Source of the DNA: Candidatus Magasanikiibacteriota bacterium
GTDB lineage: Bacteria; Patescibacteriota; Patescibacteriia; Magasanikbacterales; GWA2-37-8
Length of the DNA: 41,146 nucleotides
Reading direction: 5' to 3'
NCBI GenBank assembly: GCA_943357105.1
Contig: CALRGC010000007.1
Coordinates: forward strand, 1-41,146
Numbering within the stretch: position 1 is the first letter of the stretch; every line of letters begins with the position of its first letter. The notes below the pieces were generated by a model. That model saw only the letters and a list, made by a program, of their open reading frames with translations, did no database searches and was not told the origin of the DNA. A program made the translations under genes and the position numbers. Shown here piece by piece: positions 17,559 to 25,866 of this stretch.

Positions 17559-17993
17559 TTATTTTTCTCCGGTGGAACCAAACCCACCTCGTGATGTCAC
17601 ACTCATTGTTTCAGTCTCTTCCCACACTCCTTGATCTACTTTGAGAAATAAACCTTGAGCGACTCGTTCTCCTTTTTCTATTAATACTGGTTGTTCGGTA
17701 AAATTATACATCAATACTTTTATTTCATCGGTTTCACCACAATAATCACTGTCTATCACTCCCACTCCATTGGGCATAGATAAGCCCTTTTTTTGTGGGG
17801 TGCTGGAACGATTGATAATAGCCAAAAAATATCCAGAAGGAGTGCCAATAATTAGACCGGTTGGAATTTTGACAATTTCTTTGGGGGCGATGGTGGTATT
17901 TTCACTAGCATAAAAATCAAAGCCGGCCGAGCCATCGGTGTGGTATTGAGGTAGGGGGAGTGACTTGTCCAGGCGTTTGATTTTTATTTTCAT
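17559..17993 (-). CDS. dut: dUTP diphosphatase
   Basis: 144 aa. The five dUTPase motifs are readable in order: AGFDFYAS, RSSTPQKKG, GVGVIDSDYCGE, RVAQGLFL and the C-terminal arm RGGFGSTG. Produces dUMP for ThyA and keeps uracil out of DNA. 9 bp upstream of thyA. Confidence 0.95.
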   Translation of the reverse strand: MKIKIKRLDKSLPLPQYHTDGSAGFDFYASENTTIAPKEIVKIPTGLIIGTPSGYFLAIINRSSTPQKKGLSMPNGVGVIDSDYCGETDEIKVLMYNFTEQPVLIEKGERVAQGLFLKVDQGVWEETETMSVTSRGGFGSTGEK

Positions 17994-17995
17994 AA

Positions 17996-18547
17996 TTATA
18001 GATATTTGGTGACCACGGAATCTAATTGCGAATAAGTATTTTCTAAAGAACTATTATTATCAATTGTAAAATTGGCAGTCTGTGCAATTTCTAGAATTTT
18101 TTGTTCGGCTTCTTGATGGCCTTCGGCTTGGAATTCTTCCCAAGTTTTAGTGGCATCATCCGGTTTTTCACCGCGAGTGGCTAGACGTTCAAAGCGTTTA
18201 CGTTCTTCGGTTTTGATATAAATAAGGATAAAATTAGAAAGCTCTTTGAGGTGGGTGACATCCGTTGGTCGGCGCACACCCTCGGTAATGATAACTTCAG
18301 CAGTAGAATTTTTGGCATCGGCCGCTATCACCTTGGACATTATATCTTCGCTAAAATTTTGGCGCAGTATCGTAGATAAGATTTGAAAATTTGATCTGGT
18401 TGGTTCGATGTATATTCTTTTTAGAATATCGCCCAGCATGTCGGAAAATCGAAAAGTGACCGCGTTAAACTTTTTTTTGAGATATTCCGTAGCGGTGGTT
18501 TTGCCTGAGGCGTTTTCGCCGACAATGCCGATAATTAATTTGGCCAT
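17996..18547 (-). CDS. P-loop nucleotide kinase-like protein, substrate unknown
   Basis: 183 aa. Walker A is GIVGENASGKTT near the N-terminus, followed by RFSDMLGDILKRI and VIITEGVRRPTDV, a pattern of dephospho-CoA kinase/adenylate-kinase-like AAA_18 proteins. A TRGEKPDD stretch may be the LID. Located between the dCMP deaminase (1 bp gap) and dut (2 bp gap), it is likely to act on a deoxynucleotide, but nothing in the sequence fixes the substrate. Confidence 0.75.
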   Translation of the reverse strand: MAKLIIGIVGENASGKTTATEYLKKKFNAVTFRFSDMLGDILKRIYIEPTRSNFQILSTILRQNFSEDIMSKVIAADAKNSTAEVIITEGVRRPTDVTHLKELSNFILIYIKTEERKRFERLATRGEKPDDATKTWEEFQAEGHQEAEQKILEIAQTANFTIDNNSSLENTYSQLDSVVTKYL

Positions 18548-18548
18548 A

Positions 18549-19040
18549 TTATTGTTTGGAATATTGTTCTATACCTTCATCAAAAAAATTGAGTTCTAAA
18601 CCCACTTGTCTAAACATTTCTTCGCTTTCACTGCCGGCGTGATAGCGTTTTTCACAGATTACTTTTTTGATTCCGGAATTAATAATCATTTTGGCGCAAA
18701 CGGCGCAGGGAGTCATTTTGCAATAAAGGATGGCGCCGTCAATCGCGATACCGGTTTTAGCAGCTTGCACGATGGCATTTTGTTCGGCATGAGCGGTACG
18801 CACACAATGTTGGGTCTGATGGCCATCTTCGTGAGTCATAGTTTTCATCTGATGGCCGATTTCATCGCAGTGAGGTAGACCTTTGGGGGAGCCGACATAG
18901 CCAGTGACCAGGATCTGTTTGTCTTTGGCTATCACACAGCCACTGCGTCCGCGGTCGCAGGTAGCGCGTTTGGCCACAGCGCGACAAACTTCCATGAAAT
19001 ATTCATCCCAAGTGGGTCTAACGTATTTTTCTTCAGTCAT
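18549..19040 (-). CDS. dCMP deaminase (ComEB family)
   Basis: 163 aa. Zinc site HAEQNAIVQ (His plus catalytic Glu) and MTPCAVCAKMI (PCxxC) mark the cytidine/deoxycytidylate deaminase fold; the N-terminal RPTWDEYFMEVCRAVAKRATC and an extra Cys/His set (CDEIGH...HCVRTAHAE) are typical of the ComEB/dCMP type, which carry a second zinc. Makes dUMP for thymidylate synthesis and is the first gene of the operon. Confidence 0.92.
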   Translation of the reverse strand: MTEEKYVRPTWDEYFMEVCRAVAKRATCDRGRSGCVIAKDKQILVTGYVGSPKGLPHCDEIGHQMKTMTHEDGHQTQHCVRTAHAEQNAIVQAAKTGIAIDGAILYCKMTPCAVCAKMIINSGIKKVICEKRYHAGSESEEMFRQVGLELNFFDEGIEQYSKQ

Positions 19041-19064
19041 AAGATTAAGGTAAATAGTAGGGTT

Positions 19065-19093
19065 ATTTTAACAAAAATAACTATTGTTGCCAA
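19065..19093 (-). promoter_or_regulatory. Promoter of the thymidylate operon
   Basis: TTGGCA (19093-19088), 17-nt spacer, TAAAAT (19070-19065), preceded by an extended TGT. The -35 lies inside the terminator hairpin of the upstream gene. Confidence 0.65.
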
Positions 19094-19107
19094 TAGCTAT
19101 TTTTTTT
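19071..19107. terminator. Terminator after the first PEP-mobile gene
   Basis: Arms 19076-19086 and 19091-19101 pair over 11 bp with a TTGC loop (GCAA on the minus strand). T runs flank it on both strands, so it can act either way; the minus-strand gene at 19125 is the one that needs it. Confidence 0.8.
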
Positions 19108-19124
19108 CTTATTTTAGCCAAAAA

Positions 19125-20207
19125 TTAGTTGAAAATTATCTGTCCTTTATCGGCATCCAAAGTGATATTTTGTCCGTTTTTGATTTCGGTGAGCGCGCCT
19201 TTGACACCGACCAAACATGGTTTGCCTAATTCACGCGCGACAATAGCGGCGTGGGATAAAATACTGCCTTGGGCGGTGATAATACCGCCGGCTTTTTTCA
19301 TTAGCGGCACATAATCAATCATAGTCATGGAACAAATGAGAATGTCACCATCTTTGAGATCGTTATTTTTTGGATCCAAAATTATTTTGGCGCAACCAGA
19401 AATTTTTCCAGCGTTAGCGCAGATACCGGATAGAGAAGTATTGATTAGTAAACTACCAGATTTTAAATCTTTCAAAGATTCGTAAATCACTCGGTTGTAA
19501 TCGATAAAATAAATTTTATTATCCGGCCAAACCACAAATTCAAAATATCCTTTTAAATAATCTTGTTCGGTAAATTCAGCCGGTAGCTGTTGTTGAATCA
19601 TTTTTTGTTTTTCTTTGTTTATTTCCAAAGAAGCCACGGCCTGTTTTATCCATTTTATGGCCCGGCTATCTTCTCTGGAAAAAGTCCAATTATTAAAATC
19701 AAAATTAAAATAAATCGGTTCGTTCTCGTGTATGCCTTGAGTCAATTGCCAGTGTAGGCCACTGACAATTTCTCCCAGGATGCCGTGATCATTGATCAAG
19801 AAAGTAGAAGAAAATTGATCGTGGCCGCTATGAGGTACGACCTCTACCTTGTATTTGTCAGCATCGATTTTTTGTTCGTCAAACCACTGTAAATTTTCTT
19901 TTAAAGTTTTGCCACGAACCCGTAGTTTTGGTAAGTCCGACACCAAAGGGATTAATCTTAAGGCGCATAGTTTGTCACTAGACTCTTTAAAAAATTCTTC
20001 AAATTTTGGCACCCTATCTTTTATTTCACGGGCGCTAAATTTGGCGGGGCGATCATATATGAGGCCAATAGTTTGAAATAAAATTTCCAAACGATCGCGT
20101 TTGGAGTTGTCTTCTTGCCGGAATTCTTGAGTTTGTTTAAATCCGGCCTGTTCCAACCATTCGGTCAGAGAGGGCATTTGTTTGTCGATGATTTCAGTAA
20201 TAGCCAT
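19125..20207 (-). CDS. PEP-utilising mobile-domain protein, copy 1
   Basis: 360 aa. The last ~90 residues are a phosphohistidine swivelling domain: GSILSHAAIVARELGKPCLVG, with the candidate phosphoryl His at 319. PEP synthase and pyruvate phosphate dikinase carry this domain between an ATP-grasp kinase and a TIM barrel; here neither is recognisable. The N-terminal 260 residues share LRLIPLVSDLPKLR and FEFVVWPDNKIYFIDYNR with the paralogue at 20266, pointing to a dedicated domain. Function unknown; phosphoryl relay or a domain working in trans with a PEP/pyruvate enzyme are inferences. Confidence 0.75.
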   Translation of the reverse strand: MAITEIIDKQMPSLTEWLEQAGFKQTQEFRQEDNSKRDRLEILFQTIGLIYDRPAKFSAREIKDRVPKFEEFFKESSDKLCALRLIPLVSDLPKLRVRGKTLKENLQWFDEQKIDADKYKVEVVPHSGHDQFSSTFLINDHGILGEIVSGLHWQLTQGIHENEPIYFNFDFNNWTFSREDSRAIKWIKQAVASLEINKEKQKMIQQQLPAEFTEQDYLKGYFEFVVWPDNKIYFIDYNRVIYESLKDLKSGSLLINTSLSGICANAGKISGCAKIILDPKNNDLKDGDILICSMTMIDYVPLMKKAGGIITAQGSILSHAAIVARELGKPCLVGVKGALTEIKNGQNITLDADKGQIIFN

Positions 20208-20238
20208 AATTTTTTAAAAGTATAATATTAATTGTATT

Positions 20239-20267
20239 AAAAAATCGCTTGTTTAGCAAGCGATTTT
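20239..20267 (-). terminator. Terminator after PEP-mobile copy 2
   Basis: AAAATCGCTTG (20241-20251) pairs with CAAGCGATTTT (20257-20267), followed by a T run on the minus strand. It overlaps the stop codon of the gene it terminates. Beyond it, towards 20207, a TATACT-like -10 may serve copy 1. Confidence 0.88.
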
Positions 20268-21354
20268 ATTTTTTTAGTATCAATCCTTTGTTGGCATTCA
20301 TAATGATTTTTTCTCCGTCTTTAATTTTATTGGTAGCATTTTTTACCAAAACAATATAAGGTTTTTTTAATTCACGGCAGATAACAGCGGCATGAGATAA
20401 CAAGGCTCCTTTTTCAGAAATAATTCCAGAAGCTAGTCCTATAATTGGCAAATAATCAATATTAATATTTTTACAAACCAATATATCTCCTTTTTTAAAT
20501 CTATTATTTTTAGTTGGATCCAAAATTATTTTTGCTGTGCCGGTTGCTTTGCCAACGCCAGCACAAACGCCGATTATTTTTCTCTCTTTATTTTTTTCCC
20601 AAGCGTTTCTCTCTCTTTCAACATTAATATGAAAACGATTATAATCAACAAAACGCAAACCGGCTTTTGGCCAAACTGTAAATTCGAAGTATCCACGCAT
20701 GAAATTATTTTTGGTAAATTCCGTGTGAAGTTCTTTCCGTATTATTTTTCTTTTTGTTGGATTTTTTACATGTATTTTATTGATCACTTTTTTAATTATT
20801 TTTTTTATATGTCGATTATTTTTTGAAAATTTCCAATCTTTAAAATTGTAAGAAAAAATAGTGGGCGGCTGAATATGATCACCCTTTACCATTTGCGTAA
20901 TGCCGCTTTTATTCATCTCTCCTAATATTCCATGATGGTCGGCAACAAAAATACCTGACCAAAGCACGTTGTTATTTCTGGGTACGATCTCTACTTTATA
21001 GCTGGTGTGGTCTATTTTTTGTTTTAAATACCATTTGATATTATCCGCCAGGGACCCACCCCTTTTCCTTATTTTTGATAGTTCCGGTGACAGCGGTGTC
21101 AATCTTAAAGTACATAAGTTGTTCTTTTTTTTCTCAAAAAATTTTTTAAAAATGTCGCTTCTTTCCAGAATGTCTTTTGAGTCTAGCGATATTGGCGGAA
21201 GATATGGCAGGCTGATCACCTTTTTAAGAATTTTTAGGCGATCATATTTCGTTCTGTCTTCGTTAATAAAAAGTTCAGAATTTGGTAGTGAAATTCTTTT
21301 GATCCATTCAGTTATGGATGGGTAGGTAATTTTTTTAGCTGTTTTTTTTGACAT
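20266..21354 (-). CDS. PEP-utilising mobile-domain protein, copy 2
   Basis: 362 aa paralogue of the neighbour at 19125, collinear over its whole length: TEWIKRISLP at the N-terminus, LRLTPLSPELSKIRKRGGSL, HHGILGEM, FEFTVWPKAGLRFVDYNR, and the swivelling domain GALLSHAAVICRELKKPYIV with His321. It is richer in Lys and Asn than copy 1 and the two have clearly diverged, so this is an old duplication. It follows the pyruvate-kinase-like gene by 14 bp and is probably co-transcribed with it. Confidence 0.75.
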   Translation of the reverse strand: MSKKTAKKITYPSITEWIKRISLPNSELFINEDRTKYDRLKILKKVISLPYLPPISLDSKDILERSDIFKKFFEKKKNNLCTLRLTPLSPELSKIRKRGGSLADNIKWYLKQKIDHTSYKVEIVPRNNNVLWSGIFVADHHGILGEMNKSGITQMVKGDHIQPPTIFSYNFKDWKFSKNNRHIKKIIKKVINKIHVKNPTKRKIIRKELHTEFTKNNFMRGYFEFTVWPKAGLRFVDYNRFHINVERERNAWEKNKERKIIGVCAGVGKATGTAKIILDPTKNNRFKKGDILVCKNINIDYLPIIGLASGIISEKGALLSHAAVICRELKKPYIVLVKNATNKIKDGEKIIMNANKGLILKK

Positions 21355-21368
21355 AGCTGTCTAATATT

Positions 21369-22400
21369 TTAGCAACTACCATTAATTTTTTTTGTTTTTT
21401 CAACTTCGTTTATGATTTTGCGAGCGGTGTGGATAGCATAGGCAGGTCGATTGCTAGCACCAGTTTCTTTACTGAAAATTATGCCAGCGGCAATATTTTC
21501 GCAAGCGATGTATGTAAGGTCGGCGATATCTGAACGAGTAGGAATAAAATTGTCTATAATACTTGGTAAAATATGCGAACAAAAAAATAGTTTTTTATTA
21601 TGTTTTTTTGCGATTTGGATTATTTTTTTTTGGTATATGCCATATTTTTCAAAGGGCATATTCACACCCAATTCGCCACGATCAATATTAATAATATTGA
21701 ATGATTGGTCTTTACAGAGTGCTTCTATTTCCGCGTCGCTAATCTCCCGCTCTATATTTAAAACCCTTTTTATCTTTGAATTTACACTATCTAATAATCC
21801 ATTTTTTTTAATAGTATTAATAAAATCTTCACTAATATATGGAATCGCTAAAAAACGTATTGGAAAATTTTCTGTATTTTTTATAATTTTTTTATATTCT
21901 TCGATCATTATTGTGTCTGGTAAAAATGTCCCATTGTTAAAGGTTTGCATAGCCTTTATAGCCCCATTGTTTAAGATTTTGATTTTAATAGTATCACGAT
22001 TTATAACTTCTAGTACCTGCATGGATATTTTACCATTGGCCAAACTGATCGTTTGATTAATTTTAACTTGTTCTCCTAAGTATGGTAAATCTACAGGAAT
22101 AAATTCGTGACAATCTGGAGAAAAAGGAGCAGATTGGAATATCAACTCATCGTTTTCTTTTACAGCAAATATTTTAAGATCAAAGTCTCCCAAACTAATT
22201 TTATTTAGTGGTAGTTCGATAAAAATTTTTGTTTTAGAATTAAGCTCATCGATTATATTTTCTGATCTTTGTATTAGTTCTAAATTTTTTTCAATGGTAT
22301 CATAAAAAAAGTTAAACCTTAGTGCATCAGCCCCGGCCAAAATAATTTTTTTTATTTGACCATCGTCAGTTTTTGGTGCAATAGTGGCAATGATTAACAT
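21369..22400 (-). CDS. Degenerate pyruvate-kinase-like protein
   Basis: 343 aa from ATG 22400, reading MLIIATIAPKTDDG. An in-frame start at 22451 would lie beyond the rplA terminator and is rejected. The order of pyruvate-kinase elements is kept: ADALRFNFFYD (for ARLNFSHG), a B-domain with ISLANGKISMQVLEV, DRGELGVNMPFEKYG (for ARGDLGVE), PTRSDIADLTYIA (for PTRAEASDVANA) and IIFSKETGA (for MLSGETAAG). Key residues are altered: the KIE lysine is Asn (LNIE, 214-217), TQML is SHIL, and the KGPEIR region reads PLNKIS. Normal pyruvate kinase activity is therefore doubtful; a regulatory or altered-substrate role is inferred. Confidence 0.78.
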   Translation of the reverse strand: MLIIATIAPKTDDGQIKKIILAGADALRFNFFYDTIEKNLELIQRSENIIDELNSKTKIFIELPLNKISLGDFDLKIFAVKENDELIFQSAPFSPDCHEFIPVDLPYLGEQVKINQTISLANGKISMQVLEVINRDTIKIKILNNGAIKAMQTFNNGTFLPDTIMIEEYKKIIKNTENFPIRFLAIPYISEDFINTIKKNGLLDSVNSKIKRVLNIEREISDAEIEALCKDQSFNIINIDRGELGVNMPFEKYGIYQKKIIQIAKKHNKKLFFCSHILPSIIDNFIPTRSDIADLTYIACENIAAGIIFSKETGASNRPAYAIHTARKIINEVEKTKKINGSC

Positions 22401-22403
22401 ATG

Positions 22404-22434
22404 AAAAAAACACCCCTCAAGACTTGAGGGGTGT
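22404..22434 (-). terminator. Terminator of rplA
   Basis: Near-perfect palindrome, arms CACCCCTCA/TGAGGGGTG within 22411-22433, followed on the minus strand by T7. The next gene's ATG at 22400 comes right after, so that gene relies on readthrough or an unseen start. Confidence 0.9.
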
Positions 22435-22440
22435 ATAATT

Positions 22441-23127
22441 TTAGTTCTCACTAAGTCGTATCGCCGGTCCCATAGTGGAGCAGAGTACGAGGTTTTTGAT
22501 ATAAGTTCCTTTGGAAGAGCTTGGTTTGGCTTTTTTCAGCGCTTCGACGAAAATAGAGATATTTTCTTTGAGCTGAGGTTCAGAGAAGCTCACTTTGCCC
22601 ACCAACTGGTGAATATTGGAAGTGTCGTCATTTTTAAAAGTAATTTTACCTTTTTTCAATTCTTCCACCATTTTTTTGAGGTTAGGTCCGACCGTTTCGG
22701 TCTTTGGATTTGGCATCAAACCTTTTGGACCAAGCACTTTGGCCACGGCGGCCATCTTCGGCATCATATCCGGAGTAGTCACGGCAATTTCAAAATCAAT
22801 TTTGCCGGTATCTTTTAATCTTTTAATATCTTCTTCCATATAGATCACATCGGCACCGGATTCTTTGGCCTCTTTTTCTTTTTCGGAAGAAGCGAACACG
22901 GCTACTTTTTTGGTTTTACCAATACCGTGTGGTAACACCACTGTCGAGCGAATTTGTTGGTCGCCTTTTTTTGGATCAATACCCAAATTAGCGTGGACTT
23001 CCACACTGGCGTCAAATTTTACGCCGGAAGTTTCTTTGATGAGCTTGATAGCTTCATCGAGTGAGTAGACTTTATTTTTGTCTACCTTGGCCGCACTGGC
23101 AGCCATGCGTTTAGTTAATTTTACCAT
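22441..23127 (-). CDS. rplA: 50S ribosomal protein L1
   Basis: 228 aa, standard length. VKFDASVEVHANLGID, VVLPHGIGKTKKVAVFA, KVLGPKGLMPNPKTETV and VGKVSFSEPQLKENI are canonical L1 segments. Forms the L1 stalk of the 50S subunit. rplK, its usual upstream neighbour, is absent; the gene has its own promoter, a structured leader and a terminator, making it a single-gene unit. Confidence 0.97.
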   Translation of the reverse strand: MVKLTKRMAASAAKVDKNKVYSLDEAIKLIKETSGVKFDASVEVHANLGIDPKKGDQQIRSTVVLPHGIGKTKKVAVFASSEKEKEAKESGADVIYMEEDIKRLKDTGKIDFEIAVTTPDMMPKMAAVAKVLGPKGLMPNPKTETVGPNLKKMVEELKKGKITFKNDDTSNIHQLVGKVSFSEPQLKENISIFVEALKKAKPSSSKGTYIKNLVLCSTMGPAIRLSEN

Positions 23128-23135
23128 AATTTTGC

Positions 23136-23193
23136 AATCCCGATTTATTCAGGATTTTAGTGGTACAAACTCTCGAGTGGTCGAGATCCCACC
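23136..23193 (-). promoter_or_regulatory. Structured rplA leader, possible L1 autoregulatory site
   Basis: On the minus strand an outer GTGG/CCAC stem (23192-23189 with 23163-23160) and an inner TCTCGA/TCGAGA stem (23186-23181 with 23176-23171) enclose an asymmetric internal loop. A second hairpin (23156-23149 with 23143-23136) lies just before the ATG. L1 represses its own mRNA in other bacteria by binding a stem with an asymmetric loop; the analogy is inferred from shape only. Confidence 0.45.
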
Positions 23194-23210
23194 GAATTAT
23201 TAATGATTGT

Positions 23211-23239
23211 ACTTTAGCCTAAATTTGGGTTTTTGTCAA
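23211..23239 (-). promoter_or_regulatory. Promoter of rplA
   Basis: TTGACA (23239-23234), 17-nt spacer, TAAAGT (23216-23211). Placed immediately after the stop of the preceding membrane-protein gene. Confidence 0.65.
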
Positions 23240-23241
23240 GA

Positions 23242-23727
23242 TTAGCTAATAGAAAATAGCCTGAGGAAGATTTTTTTGATCAAAATACCGACTTCACGGA
23301 CTCCAGCGACGACTTGGCGATAGTAAGCAATATTGAGTAAAGTAAGAAACACGACAATGATAGCATCGTAGCTTTGGCGTACCCAGTAAGTATCGGCCAA
23401 GCGTACCCACATCCCGAATTCATCAAAAGTCAGGCCCAGGCCAATGCCGTAAACGGCACAAGCGATTTTGAACATTTCGGATTCTACATCGGGACGGCGC
23501 AAGATCATATAAAGTCCATCTAGTGCCAGAATAATCACTCCATAAATAAAATGATGGATGTGTACACCGCGCACGGTGAGGAAAAAATTTGGCAACCAGC
23601 GGCCAAGCACCAGATAGACCATGAGGCGCGATAGAATAAAAGTAATTAGAAAATAAAAAATCACCACACCAATAATTTTTTGATTGGTGGGTGATTCTAT
23701 TTTTATTTCCCAGTCTGCTTGGGTCAT
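23242..23727 (-). CDS. Small integral membrane protein with His/Asp-Glu motifs
   Basis: 161 aa with about four membrane segments (IIGVVIFYFLITFILSRLMV, the HHFIYGVIILALDGLYMIL stretch, ACAVYGIGLGLTFDE, YDAIIVVFLTLLNIAYY). Conserved-looking polar residues GVHIHHF and LTFDEFGMW lie at membrane edges and could bind a metal; this is speculation from composition. The family is not recognised. It starts 1 bp after topA and is surely co-transcribed with it. Confidence 0.7.
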   Translation of the reverse strand: MTQADWEIKIESPTNQKIIGVVIFYFLITFILSRLMVYLVLGRWLPNFFLTVRGVHIHHFIYGVIILALDGLYMILRRPDVESEMFKIACAVYGIGLGLTFDEFGMWVRLADTYWVRQSYDAIIVVFLTLLNIAYYRQVVAGVREVGILIKKIFLRLFSIS

Positions 23728-23728
23728 A

Positions 23729-25783
23729 TTATTTACACTCTTTGTTGGAGCATTTTACTTCGCCTTTGAAAGTTTGGGTCATGAGGGATCCGCATTTTTC
23801 ACATTTGTCGCCAGTTGGTTTGTCCCAGAGTGCGAAGTCACAGTTTGGATAGCGATTGCAACCATAAAACATTTTGCCGCGTTTGCTTTTGCGTCCGGCA
23901 AGATCACCTTGATTACATTTAGGACATTTAACGCCGGTGAGGTTAGCAATATTTTTGGTAGTTTTACAATCCGGATATCCCGAGCAGGCCATAAATTTTC
24001 CAAAGCGGCCAACTTTGATTACCATTGGTTTGCCGCATTTTTCACAGACTTCTTCGGTGGTTTCGTCCGGTATTTTTACTTTTTCGGCGATCTCAGTTTC
24101 TTTTACTTTGAGATTTTCTTTGAACGGAAAATAAAATTCCCCGATAACCGGTTGCCACTGTTTTTCACCGCGCGCGATTTCATCGAAATTCTCTTCCATT
24201 TTGGCGGTGAATTCCATATCCACAATATTGGGGAAATGTTGTACCAAAAGATCGTTGACCGTAAAAGCGATATCGCGTGGTTTGAGACGCTTCTTTTCAT
24301 CACGCTCCACATAGCCGCGATCTTCAATAGTGGCAATAGTCGGCGCGTAAGTTGAAGGGCGGCCGATACCATATTCTTCAAGCGCCTTTACCAAAGCGGC
24401 GTCATTATAGCGCGCTGGTGGCTCAGTAAAATGCTGTTCCGGTTTTAATTCCTGACAATCTACTTTTTGGCCATTTTCCAAATTTGGTAAAGAGTTATCT
24501 TTGTTTTTATCCGGATATAATTTGAGGTAACCATCAAAGACAACAAATTGTCCGGTGGCGCGGAAAGTATATTTATTTTGAGAAACTATATTGGCACCGG
24601 TGGAAGAAATTTCCGCGGCGGTCATCTGGGTAGCCATGGCGCGATTCCAAATCAATTCATAAAGTTTGAACTGATTTTTATCCAAAAATGGCTTGACTAC
24701 ATCTGGTGTTCGAGCCGCTTCAGTCGGGCGAATGGCTTCGTGGGCTTCCTGCGCATTTTTACTTTTATTGGTGTAGGTGCGTGGTTTGTCTACCAGATAT
24801 TTTTCGCCATAGTCGGCTTTGATTACCGCGTGAGCGTCGGTCAAAAATTTCTGCGCCAAATTTACCGAATCGGTACGCATATAGGTAATAAGACCAACTG
24901 AGCCTTCGGAGCCAATTTCCATACCTTCATACAATTGTTGCGCCAAGCGCATAGTTTGTTTGGCGGAAAAGCCTAGGCGATTGTTCGCTTCCTGCTGAAT
25001 GGTGGAAGTAGTAAAGGGAGGTGAAGGATTGCGGTGAGTGGTCTTTTTTTCAACTTCGTTTACTATATAGGAAGCCCCTTTGAGATCCGCCATTATTTTA
25101 TCCGCCATTTCCTGATTGGTGATATCCAATTTTTCCAGTTTCTTTTCCGGAGTGGCCGATAATTTAGCGTTAAAATTTATTTTTTGCGTATTGGCAAAAA
25201 TACCTTCGACGGTCCAATATTCTTCCGGTTTAAAAGCCATGATTTCGCGTTCGCGCTCCACAGTGAGGCGCATGGCCACACTCTGGACGCGGCCAGCGGA
25301 CAATCCTTTGGCTACTTTGCGCCAGAGGAATGGGGAGAGCTCGTAGCCTACTAATCTATCTAGTACACGACGAGCTTGCTGAGCGTCTACCATTTTGAGA
25401 TCTAGCGGACGAGGGTTTTTTAGCGCTTCTTCGATGGCACTTTTGGTAATTTCATGAAAAACAATACGCTTGGCTTTGGCTGGATCAACCCCTAAAATTT
25501 GGGCCAAATGCCAAGAAATCGCTTCTCCTTCACGGTCTTCATCGGTAGCGAATAGGATTTCATCGGTGCCTTTGGCATCGGCTTTGAGTTCTTTGGCCAC
25601 TTTGCTTTTGTCGCGGCTCACGATGTAATGAGGCTCAAAATTATTGGCGGTATCTACCCCCATTTTGCTTTTGGGCAGATCACGAACATGGCCAAAAGAG
25701 GATTTGACCACGAATTTTTTTCCTAAAAATTTAGAGATGGTTTTGGCCTTGGCGGGAGATTCGACGATGACAAGTTTGGACAT
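23729..25783 (-). CDS. topA: DNA topoisomerase I
   Basis: 684 aa. TOPRIM opens LVIVESPAKAKTISKFLG; the acidic triad region is FATDEDREGEAISWHL; the active-site Tyr is in GLITYMRTDSVN. The C-terminus has three zinc ribbons: CEKCGKP...CSGYPDC, CPKCNQG...CNRYPNC and CEKCGSL...CSNKEC. Relaxes negative supercoils. Its promoter is back-to-back with that of the gene at 25867, sharing the -35 region. No SD before the ATG. Confidence 0.97.
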   Translation of the reverse strand: MSKLVIVESPAKAKTISKFLGKKFVVKSSFGHVRDLPKSKMGVDTANNFEPHYIVSRDKSKVAKELKADAKGTDEILFATDEDREGEAISWHLAQILGVDPAKAKRIVFHEITKSAIEEALKNPRPLDLKMVDAQQARRVLDRLVGYELSPFLWRKVAKGLSAGRVQSVAMRLTVEREREIMAFKPEEYWTVEGIFANTQKINFNAKLSATPEKKLEKLDITNQEMADKIMADLKGASYIVNEVEKKTTHRNPSPPFTTSTIQQEANNRLGFSAKQTMRLAQQLYEGMEIGSEGSVGLITYMRTDSVNLAQKFLTDAHAVIKADYGEKYLVDKPRTYTNKSKNAQEAHEAIRPTEAARTPDVVKPFLDKNQFKLYELIWNRAMATQMTAAEISSTGANIVSQNKYTFRATGQFVVFDGYLKLYPDKNKDNSLPNLENGQKVDCQELKPEQHFTEPPARYNDAALVKALEEYGIGRPSTYAPTIATIEDRGYVERDEKKRLKPRDIAFTVNDLLVQHFPNIVDMEFTAKMEENFDEIARGEKQWQPVIGEFYFPFKENLKVKETEIAEKVKIPDETTEEVCEKCGKPMVIKVGRFGKFMACSGYPDCKTTKNIANLTGVKCPKCNQGDLAGRKSKRGKMFYGCNRYPNCDFALWDKPTGDKCEKCGSLMTQTFKGEVKCSNKECK

Positions 25784-25803
25784 AAGGAAAAATTATTTTC
25801 TAA

Positions 25804-25846
25804 ACAATAATGCATTTTGACAGAAATGTCAATTTAGTGGTAGAAT
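25804..25846. promoter_or_regulatory. Overlapping divergent promoters of topA and the 25867 gene
   Basis: The dyad TTGACAGAAATGTCAA (25817-25832) supplies a perfect -35 on each strand. Rightward: TTGACA 25817-25822, 18-nt spacer, TAGAAT 25841-25846 with extended TGG. Leftward: TTGACA 25832-25827, 17-nt spacer, TATTGT 25809-25804. Two polymerases could not bind together, so the two transcripts are probably mutually exclusive. The dyad could also be an operator. Confidence 0.65.
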
Positions 25847-25866
25847 TTTGGTATAAATATTATTAT

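Noticed and set aside
22401-22451. Earlier start for the pyruvate-kinase-like protein at 22451
   Set aside because: The added codons translate the rplA terminator hairpin; homology begins at the Met of 22400.
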